Source: Trichomonas vaginalis G3 (lineage: Eukaryota > Parabasalia > Trichomonadida > Trichomonadidae). From it: a stretch of DNA of 64,000 nucleotides. The DNA lies in contig NC_067204.1 in the NCBI RefSeq assembly GCF_026262505.1, positions 20,677,300 through 20,741,299 of the forward strand, in the 5' to 3' direction. The number at the start of each line of letters is the position of its first letter. Position 1 is the stretch's first letter. Below are positions 57,085 to 64,000 of this stretch, piece after piece. The notes beneath the pieces are model-generated. The model was not told where the DNA came from. It ran no database searches and saw only the letters and a program-made list of their open reading frames with translations. The translations under genes and the position numbers were made by a program.

Positions 57085-58278
57085 TCATTTATCTTCAACA
57101 GAAGTTATAACAACTCTTCCTCCGTATCTGCGGCCAGACAAAGCAAGTTGTGCGGCTTTCGCTTCTGATGGAGTTGAAAATTTAACTTTAATCACGGCGT
57201 AATCGGATCTAATTGGTAACTGTTCAACTTCTACATCGAGTACATTGCCAAACTTTGAACATTCTTGTTGAATATCTATAATAAGTTCTTCAATCAAATC
57301 ATGTTCAAAAACAATGACTGATTTAGCAATATTATAGATGTATAAGAATGTGCCTGACTCTGGTTGTAGTTTTTCAACATCTGGAGTGATTACAACTGAA
57401 GGATTAATATTCGTATTTAATATATCAATCAAATTTGGATTTTCTAGTAGTTTCCTGTTAATTACTGAATAGTAATTTTGTCCACCGTCTGCAATTTGGT
57501 TTCTGATGAGTTCATTTTGAGATATATCTAAATCATCTGGATTTTCATTGTAACAAACTCTTGCAGTGACAGTTTTATCTTCAACTTGTTTTCCATTGAC
57601 TGTGTATGCTGCCAAATGTGCTTTATATGGATCATTTAGCTCAACAAAAGCATAATCTGTTTCTTGCTGTATAATTACTTCTTTAATTGGGAATTCCGGT
57701 TCAAATAAAGCTCTTATATTATCTTCTTGTATTGTTGTGGATGGAATTTGAACGTAAATCGGATTAGAATATTTAGATTCGCTTAATTGAAGTTCTGAAG
57801 CAACATTGAGATTGCCTTCATTATACCAAAACAAGTTAATTGTGTAATTGTTGATAATGAGTGTTTTTTCAAGTAACATGCAAGCTTCTGCATCTTTATG
57901 TGATTTAAATTCGATAATTGCGGTGAATTTTTGAGTCATGTACTCGATATTTTCTATTGGATCTGTATCTGTGATTAACTTACGTTTTAATAAAGTAGAG
58001 ACGATTAAATTTTTGAAATCTTCAACAGAAGTTCCTGTTGGAATATTTGTTGCCATGATCTTTCTTTTTATTAGTTCTTGGTTTATTGGTATATGAGATG
58101 GAATTGCAATTCCATTTGTTTTCTTGATTTTTTCGACTAACTCTAAAATTTCGGGTTTTAAGGGCATTTTGATTCCTGGAGGAAGTCCTAATGTATAACC
58201 CATCTGTTCATATTCTTCTGGTCCAACAAACCAGCCACCTCTTAAATGTGGTGGATTTTGAAAAGATTGATCATACAT
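57085..58278 (-). CDS. U2AF large subunit-like splicing factor (three RRMs)
   Basis: 397 aa. The N-terminus (MYDQSFQNPPHLRGGWFVGPEEY) lacks a long RS domain. RRM1 spans about residues 70-152, RRM2 about 172-246 (NPIYVQIPSTTIQEDNIRAL; DYAFVELNDPYKA), and a C-terminal U2AF-homology-type RRM about 306-395 (FLYIYNIAKSVIVFEHDL, then EAKAAQLALSGRRYGGRVV). U2AF65 recognises the 3' splice site/polypyrimidine tract; with very few introns, trichomonads keep a reduced system. CCATTA 9 nt before the ATG on the minus strand is a near-initiator. Other three-RRM proteins are possible, but the domain order favours U2AF65. Confidence 0.75.
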   Translation of the reverse strand: MYDQSFQNPPHLRGGWFVGPEEYEQMGYTLGLPPGIKMPLKPEILELVEKIKKTNGIAIPSHIPINQELIKRKIMATNIPTGTSVEDFKNLIVSTLLKRKLITDTDPIENIEYMTQKFTAIIEFKSHKDAEACMLLEKTLIINNYTINLFWYNEGNLNVASELQLSESKYSNPIYVQIPSTTIQEDNIRALFEPEFPIKEVIIQQETDYAFVELNDPYKAHLAAYTVNGKQVEDKTVTARVCYNENPDDLDISQNELIRNQIADGGQNYYSVINRKLLENPNLIDILNTNINPSVVITPDVEKLQPESGTFLYIYNIAKSVIVFEHDLIEELIIDIQQECSKFGNVLDVEVEQLPIRSDYAVIKVKFSTPSEAKAAQLALSGRRYGGRVVITSVEDK

Positions 58279-58503
58279 TTTAATGGCTAAATATTAATGA
58301 TATATAGTAGTTATGAAATACAAAACAACGTTATGATAAAAACATATGATAAAATCCGAAAAAAATCATTCGAAATGAAAAATATTAGTCAGATTTTTTG
58401 ATTTCAGATTTAAATTGAATTAACATGTTAAAACATTAATTTTGGTAGAGTAAAAATGTGTTTTAATAAATTTGAGAGAAAATGATCGGGAAAGGTGACA
58501 ACA

Positions 58504-60216
58504 ATGAATACATCTGTTGATTATATTTTAGGCTCTTTGGAGCGTGGCTATTCCATAGAAATAGAATTATATAAAATAGCAGCTGCAATTGATGATTTCG
58601 TAAATTGTTCAAAGTTCAATCTCGTTCCTTTACACATAATTCGTCAAATTATACAAGACTCAAGCGGATTTTCCCCAAAATCTGCAGCAAGATTTATAGA
58701 AAAGCTAGTTGAAGTGCATGGTAATGCAGCAGCATCATTAATTTACGATTTTAAATTCAAAGAACAGAAAGATTACGTAGAAACATTTAAGAATTGCAAG
58801 AAGCTCGCATTAAACACTCGTGATGATATTTTCACCGCTATTACTAACAAAGATTGTTTTTCAATCAGATATTTTTTATTCGATCCTAAAAATGCTAATC
58901 TCGCAAACAGTGATAACGAAACGCCCATATTCAAAGCTGTTGCAAGTGGGGAAATTGATACAGTCAAGTTTTTAATCAAGTGCGGAGCAGATGTAAGACA
59001 TACATCAAGAACAGGCAGTACTTGTCTCCATTACGCGTCATTAAACCCTACAACTGAGATTGCTGAGTTATTGATATCATACGGATGCCAAGTAAACAAA
59101 AGAGGAGAAAGATATCCGATTGAATACGCCATTTTCGATAATTCTATTGAACATGTTAAATTATATATTAACCATCGAGCAATTCTGATGCCAGAGCTAC
59201 TATGTTTGTGTTGTATTTACGATAGATTGGAAATCTTTAAATTATTAGAAGATTTATGTCCTTTAACACAAAAACACGAGTTCTTATACTTGTGTTCTGT
59301 CAATGATTCCATTGATGTGATGACGTATTTGCTAGATAACGTACAAAAGTATAAATTGAATGTTTTTCAAATTCAAAAAGACGGAAAAACAATTTTTGGA
59401 TTTGCAGCTGAAAAAGGATCCGATAGATGTTTGGCAATACTTGCTGAAAGGTATAAGAGTGCTCTATTAAGAGAAGATGACATCTTCAATCTCGCAATTA
59501 ACAGTGGAAACGCGAAATGCGTAAAAATTCTTCATGAAAATGGATTTGATGTTACGAGTTTTAGTTTTTATTTGGCAGCGAAAAATGGTCATTACGATAT
59601 CATGGAGTACTTCTTTGATAAGTTTGATGGTAATTATTATTACTATGATTCAAATGGATATGATGGATTGTTGTGTTCAATTTATAATAATTATGTAAGC
59701 ACAACAAAATTTTTCATTTCGCATCAATTAAAGATTTCTTATGAGTATTTGAAAACAGCAATAGAAGAAGATAAAACGGAGATTGTGGATTTGATTACTG
59801 ACGCTGTGGATGTGGATAGTAACCATCCTTTGTTTTTGGCAGCGCGCTTGAATAAGAAAAAAATGATGCTGATGTTACTTAAAAAAGGTGCAAATCCAAA
59901 TGTAAGTGAAAATAATGAATGCTGTTTGACTTATTGTATTAAACATGGAACTCCGAAGTTGGCACAATTACTATTAGATTATGGTGCTGATCCTTGTTTA
60001 TTTAATAAGGATCAGGATTTGATTCCAATTGTAGCAGCTTTTAATATGAAGATTGACATCTTGAAATTAATTTTGAATTATATTGATCCAAAGAAATTGG
60101 ATACAAACATTCAAGGTATACTATTTGCATTGTGTGTAAAAAATCCAGGAACTCCAATCTCTAGCATGATATTGAAGCAATTTTGTTTTACACCAAATTT
60201 AGCGAGCGGAAAATAA
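58504..60216 (+). CDS. Ankyrin-repeat protein, DUF3447-type (570 aa)
   Basis: Start taken at ATG 58504 (MNTSVDYILGSLERGYSIE). The N-terminal ~110 residues form the helical domain typical of this trichomonad family. Ankyrin units follow from about residue 130 (NETPIFKAVASGEIDTVKFLIKCGAD; TGSTCLHYASLNPTTEIAELLI) to residue ~545, with a weaker middle and clear units near the end (KKMMLMLLKKGANPNVSENN). Probably a cytosolic binding protein; partner unknown. No good initiator seen. Confidence 0.82.
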   Translation: MNTSVDYILGSLERGYSIEIELYKIAAAIDDFVNCSKFNLVPLHIIRQIIQDSSGFSPKSAARFIEKLVEVHGNAAASLIYDFKFKEQKDYVETFKNCKKLALNTRDDIFTAITNKDCFSIRYFLFDPKNANLANSDNETPIFKAVASGEIDTVKFLIKCGADVRHTSRTGSTCLHYASLNPTTEIAELLISYGCQVNKRGERYPIEYAIFDNSIEHVKLYINHRAILMPELLCLCCIYDRLEIFKLLEDLCPLTQKHEFLYLCSVNDSIDVMTYLLDNVQKYKLNVFQIQKDGKTIFGFAAEKGSDRCLAILAERYKSALLREDDIFNLAINSGNAKCVKILHENGFDVTSFSFYLAAKNGHYDIMEYFFDKFDGNYYYYDSNGYDGLLCSIYNNYVSTTKFFISHQLKISYEYLKTAIEEDKTEIVDLITDAVDVDSNHPLFLAARLNKKKMMLMLLKKGANPNVSENNECCLTYCIKHGTPKLAQLLLDYGADPCLFNKDQDLIPIVAAFNMKIDILKLILNYIDPKKLDTNIQGILFALCVKNPGTPISSMILKQFCFTPNLASGK

Positions 60217-60797
60217 TTTTTATTTTTATATTTTGTATTGTATAAATAAATAAAAAAATAGTATTTAACTAGACTTATTTTCACAAACTCCGCTTCCAAT
60301 TCTGTATCTTTTATCTCAATGTTCTGTGATAGTTATAGAGAATTAAACCATGAAAATATGTTTAAGAAGTCAATGCATTCAAAATGTAAATAGAAAGATG
60401 AAATTACTGTGTAAAAGAAACATATTCTGTTAAATTAGTCATACATTTGAAGTCTTGTAGATATTGCAAAAGTGTAAAATCATACTAACGAAATGTTCTT
60501 TGATATGAGCCAGAATGGAGTAAAGATGTATTTAAATCTAAATCCGAAACCATTTTGCCTTATGAATAATTGTGTAATAGGGTGTATATTCTATGTATAA
60601 CCATGAAATATAACTATAAATTCAAATATATTCGTTGAATTGAAGAAATTGCATTTCATAAAGAAATTATATGTATTTTACTATAATAATTGAATAAACT
60701 AACATATGTGCATAATAAAGTCATTCAAAACATTAATATTTATACAAAAATTAAAAATATTTTATAAAAAATTTTCATAATCATATAAAAATAGTAT
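60217..60797. other. Intergenic, convergent 3' ends
   Basis: 581 bp of A+T-rich DNA between two convergent genes. TAAATAAATAAA just after the ankyrin stop could serve in 3' processing. No gene or structured repeat seen. Confidence 0.5.
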
Positions 60798-61493
60798 TTA
60801 CAGCTCTTCAACTTTTTCATCAAAGAATGCAAGGATGTCTGCAGAGGTAGCAGGTCCTTCATATTTAATTTTGTTATTTCCTTGAAGAAGAACCATGCAA
60901 GGTTCAGTAGATCCGCAGTATTTCTTTACTTCTTTTGGATTCTCAACAGGATCTATTGCTCTGATGTCGACATCTCTCTTTTCCTCGACTAATCTGATTT
61001 CTGTCTGATTGTAATGGCAATTTCTATGTGTATCAAAGACGAGGAACACTGGGTTCTCCTTTAGTATCTTTTCGACTTCATTTGGCTTAGCATAAGCTAA
61101 ATGATTTGGAGATGTGTAAGGTAACATATTTGCGTTGTTCTTTACGAACTTGGTTAAGCCAACAACGTCCTTTCCTCCGAATCTCTGACCCATCTTTGAA
61201 TGTGGAGCGAAGAATTGTGTTGTTGGTGTGCTAGATCCGTCAAATGCAGTGCAAACACTCTTATATCTATCGCAGTTTACTGTAGCAAATGTGATATTGG
61301 TGAATGGATTGTACATTCTTGTGACTTCATTCCAAACTGGTGAGAATTCGGCGCAATGAGGGCAATCTGGAGCATAGAAGTGAATAATTGCTGGTTTTTT
61401 CTGACCAATGATTGTGTACATGTTTTCTTTAGTTAATACTTCCGAAAATGGATGCGTGAATTGCTTTGTAAGCTGAGAAAACAGAAGAAACAT
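60798..61493 (-). CDS. Thioredoxin-fold protein disulfide isomerase-like protein
   Basis: 231 aa from ATG 61493. This start gives a short hydrophobic leader (MFLLFSQL), a possible weak signal peptide; an upstream in-frame ATG at 61577 would add 28 residues before it. One thioredoxin domain carries the redox motif CPHC (residues 44-47, FYAPDCPHCAEF) with the STPTTQFF cis-Pro loop. A second, redox-inactive thioredoxin-like domain follows (~110-225). No KDEL-type tail is seen (it ends EKVEEL). It likely acts in ER oxidative folding; single-CxxC plus b-like domain fits PDIA6/TMX-like small PDIs. Confidence 0.78.
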   Translation of the reverse strand: MFLLFSQLTKQFTHPFSEVLTKENMYTIIGQKKPAIIHFYAPDCPHCAEFSPVWNEVTRMYNPFTNITFATVNCDRYKSVCTAFDGSSTPTTQFFAPHSKMGQRFGGKDVVGLTKFVKNNANMLPYTSPNHLAYAKPNEVEKILKENPVFLVFDTHRNCHYNQTEIRLVEEKRDVDIRAIDPVENPKEVKKYCGSTEPCMVLLQGNNKIKYEGPATSADILAFFDEKVEEL

Positions 61494-61863
61494 TGTTAAA
61501 TTTTTGATTGAAACAAAAAATTGACAAAATTTTATGAACTGCTCATGTAATGCTTTGTTTGTAATATTGTTATCCAACTGCTAAAGATGCCATTTATTGT
61601 TGAAACATTTCAATAATTATTCATTTCACCTCATCCAATGAACCAAAGAAACAAATTAATCCATTACTTCGGTATTGGCTTTTCTTATATATGGCAATAC
61701 CATTTCGGACTGAAATATTTCGCTACAATCACTAATATTTGATGATGAATTATATTGTACCATTGTTATCAAAGATTGTTACAAAATATATACACTACTT
61801 TTAGAAAATTCTAAATATTTTGAAAACACATCTAGTTTAAAAAAATTAAATATCACAATGGTC
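61494..61863. other. Intergenic, with 5' leader of the PDI-like gene
   Basis: A+T-rich, no gene. On the minus strand, GTCAATTTTT about 30 nt before ATG 61493 is a weak initiator candidate. It also contains the IFT38 3' end region. Confidence 0.4.
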
Positions 61864-62847
61864 TTAAAAGGCATCATCGGATCCATCGTCGGCTGGAAGA
61901 GGCTCTGCTTCATCGCCAGAATCTTGGATTGGGATGTTTGGATTGAAGGAGTCCTTAAGATCTGAAATTAAGACCTCTTGGCTCTTACCAATCTTCTTAG
62001 AGTAGCGGGACTGGTAAGCTTCGTTATTCTTCTTAACTTTCTCGGCTTGCTTTGAAATTTCTTTCTCGAAATAGTCGACATTGCGATAATGTTGGAAGTA
62101 TGTCTTGAATAATTCGCCTAATTCCTGTTCGAGCATTTCGTATTCTTCCATATAAGCTGGACGGATTGTTTGAACACTCATCAATCTCTTTGATTGGCGC
62201 TCATATTCGTGCTTCCTTTGTTTAATCTTTGTATTTAAGGCATCCTCGTCAGAGTTAAGGCGATCTAACTCCTTTGTTAATTGTTCTAATCTAGCAGCAG
62301 CTCCATCAACTGATTCAAGAACTGACTTTTCAACTTCATCAAGAGAAGGAACTGTGGAAAGAATCTTGGTTCTTGTCTCACGAATCTGGACTTCTTTATC
62401 AAGCTGATCGTATAATTCAACAGAATGGCGAGGAACAGTTGCAGACAGCTGAGAAATTTTCTGGGTATTTTGGTTTTTAGGGAATGATGTTGTCTTTGTA
62501 TCTGCAAGGCGGCCAGAGCTTGAAATGCCGCGATATATTGGAACAGCAATTTTAAGTAATTCACGAACTGCAAATCTATCTGATGCATATAATTTTCTTG
62601 GATTAAGCCTTATACCTGATTTAATAGCCATTTGCTGAACAATTCCTCTGACAAATTCAACACGTCCGTGTTCATTTGAAAGCTCTGCGAGGATTACAAT
62701 TTCCGGATCATACAACGTTGCAAGCCAATGTAAGAGATTTGCCATCAATCCGAAGTTAGGTGTATCGAAAGAATCAATACCTACCGGATGAGGGTACCCG
62801 AGAATTCTAACGATCTCAGTAAACTGCCTGAGCTCTCGATAAGTCAT
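61864..62847 (-). CDS. Intraflagellar transport protein IFT38 (CLUAP1/qilin)
   Basis: 327 aa. The N-terminus MTYRELRQFTEIVRILGYPHP and TPNFGLMANLLHWLATLYDP, then KLYASDRFAVRELLKIA, match the CH-like domain of CLUAP1. A long coiled coil (about 140-290) and an acidic tail (SGDEAEPLPADDGSDDAF) follow, as in the family, though the total is somewhat shorter than human CLUAP1 (about 410). It is a subunit of IFT-B, moving cargo along flagellar microtubules. Confidence 0.92.
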   Translation of the reverse strand: MTYRELRQFTEIVRILGYPHPVGIDSFDTPNFGLMANLLHWLATLYDPEIVILAELSNEHGRVEFVRGIVQQMAIKSGIRLNPRKLYASDRFAVRELLKIAVPIYRGISSSGRLADTKTTSFPKNQNTQKISQLSATVPRHSVELYDQLDKEVQIRETRTKILSTVPSLDEVEKSVLESVDGAAARLEQLTKELDRLNSDEDALNTKIKQRKHEYERQSKRLMSVQTIRPAYMEEYEMLEQELGELFKTYFQHYRNVDYFEKEISKQAEKVKKNNEAYQSRYSKKIGKSQEVLISDLKDSFNPNIPIQDSGDEAEPLPADDGSDDAF

Positions 62848-62984
62848 TAATGTACGTTATCATTTACACTCAATTTCATTTTATTTTATAATTTGGCCCA
62901 CAGCAATAAAGAATTGCATTGTACACGCATAAACAAAACATATTCATCATACAATTTCGAAAACAACTTGAAAAATCCCGCCAA

Positions 62985-63260
62985 TTGATTCATTTCGTAT
63001 TCTTTTTGTTTTAGAAATACAGAGTATATGTTAATGAGATTACCTTAACAATTCTGGTAGAAATTAGTATGCACAATTATTTCACAGGTCAAAACATAAT
63101 CTGAAGATATTAAAAATTCTGACTTATTCTCAAGCTTTTTTATGGTTCTTTATTAGCTCCAACTGAGATAAGATATTTAACAACTTCAAGATGACCATTT
63201 TGTGAATCAATAATGAGTGGAATAATTCCGCCATTTTTTGATTCTTTATTATTATTCAAC
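62985..63260 (-). pseudogene. Ankyrin gene 3'-end fragment with duplicated flank
   Basis: 62985-63145 repeats the 3' flank found at 45748-45965. 63148-63235 then encodes, on the minus strand, a piece of ankyrin repeat (GHLEVVKYLISVGANK-like) nearly identical to units of the 430-aa protein. No complete frame. It is the relic of a paralogue or of a partial duplication. The rest to 63489 is A+T-rich without a gene. Confidence 0.65.
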
Positions 63261-63489
63261 TAGCTGCACTTCAAATATGAATCAAAAGATTTTCGGGGAA
63301 AAATATCAAAATGTTTCTTCCCATTTCGCAACTATCCAGAAATTAATAAAATTTTGTTGGAGAAAACAAAACAATATCTGAAATTGTCGGCCGTCCTAAG
63401 TTTAAAATGATAGTACTCCCTGTGAAAACTTAATTTTTATTGAATTTCGAAATAGAAAAAGTATAAAATTTTGTATTCCGTATAATTTT

Positions 63490-64000
63490 TTACTCTGTGA
63501 TTTCACCGCAGTCAGCGATGATGATCTTGGCCTTTGGTGTGCCAGATTGTGAACCTAATGATTCGATCTTCTTAACGATTTCCATACCTTCGATAACCTT
63601 GCCGAAAACAACGTGCTTGCCATTAAGCCATGGGCATGGAACTGTTGTGATGAAGAATTGGGAACCATTTGTGTTTGGACCAGAGTTAGCCATGGAAAGG
63701 AGACCTGGGCCATCATGTGTGATCTTGAATGACTCATCAGCAAACTTACTGCCGTAGATTGACTCGCCACCATAGCCGTTGCCAGATGTGATGTCACCAC
63801 CCTGAATCATGAAGTTAGGGATAACTCTGTGGAATGGAGAGCCCTTGTAGTGGAGTGGCTTTCCAAGCTTGCCCATTCCCTTCTCGCCTGTGCAGAGGGC
63901 GCGGAAGTTTTCGGCTGTCTTTGGAACATCATCGCCGAACAAGCCAAACTTGATTGTGCCGGCATCCTCTCCATTAATGGAGATCTTGAAGAAGACTTTC
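63490..64000 (-). CDS. Cyclophilin peptidyl-prolyl isomerase (5' end outside window)
   Basis: 169 residues are visible, from [14 protein letters not shown] to the stop; the start lies beyond the window. Catalytic and cyclosporin-site residues are all present: R in FHRVIP, F/M/Q in NFMIQGG, the [10 protein letters not shown] block, and W and H in [11 protein letters not shown]. It has the CyPA-type divergent loop ([16 protein letters not shown]). It isomerises X-Pro bonds. Trichomonas vaginalis CyP1/CyP2 are described as acting on Myb factors; which paralogue this is cannot be said. Confidence 0.93.
   Translation of the reverse strand, partial: KVFFKISINGEDAGTIKFGLFGDDVPKTAENFRALCTGEKGMGKLGKPLHYKGSPFHRVIPNFMIQGGDITSGNGYGGESIYGSKFADESFKITHDGPGLLSMANSGPNTNGSQFFITTVPCPWLNGKHVVFGKVIEGMEIVKKIESLGSQSGTPKAKIIIADCGEITE

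Overview
The window looks like nuclear DNA of the parabasalid parasite Trichomonas vaginalis. Host genes are intronless and A+T-rich between genes. Some starts carry a trichomonad-type initiator (TCAYTW) about 15 nt upstream of the ATG. The gene content also fits: ankyrin-repeat proteins and their debris, a glycine-rich surface-type family, dynamin, IFT38, and a Maverick/Polinton of the type abundant in this genome. No search was run, so this assignment rests on recognised families and style.

Layout. 1-13254 is a tandem array of eight copies of one glycine-rich gene (about 380 aa) in ~1.43 kb units. These are organised into a ~5.57 kb higher-order unit that carries a 1,097-bp non-autonomous DNA transposon with it. 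13822-15657 is a dynamin-related GTPase. 16274-18340 is an ankyrin gene start followed by T-rich ankyrin debris. 18347-41303 is a ~23 kb Maverick/Polinton with terminal and subterminal repeats. Its parts are a Dam-like methylase, tail-fibre-like protein, integrase, protein-primed polymerase, KilA-N protein, packaging ATPase, HNH nuclease, SF3 helicase, minor and major capsid proteins and a large coiled-coil protein. Several parts are broken (about eight to ten breaks), so it is treated as a decaying fossil copy. 41339-41553 is a small inverted-repeat element.

41922-52291 holds, on the minus strand, a B-box/TLDc protein, an MT-A70 methyltransferase and two ankyrin proteins (430 and 1439 aa). 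53410-56486 holds four tandem 220-codon reading frames that all lack an ATG at the same position; they are rich in N-glycosylation sequons and have a mosaic structure. 57085-64000 holds U2AF65-like, ankyrin, PDI-like, IFT38/CLUAP1 and cyclophilin (cut by the window end) genes.

Main points for a second look: (i) the start-less 220-codon array, which could be silent donor cassettes or an unrecognised expression mode; (ii) two promoter motif classes in the Maverick that separate replication/regulatory genes from structural genes; (iii) iterated palindromes with a GATC core in an element that encodes a Dam-like methylase; (iv) a terminal-repeat hairpin whose two copies differ in sequence but keep the pairing; (v) concerted amplification of the glycine-rich genes together with a transposon sitting in their leader.
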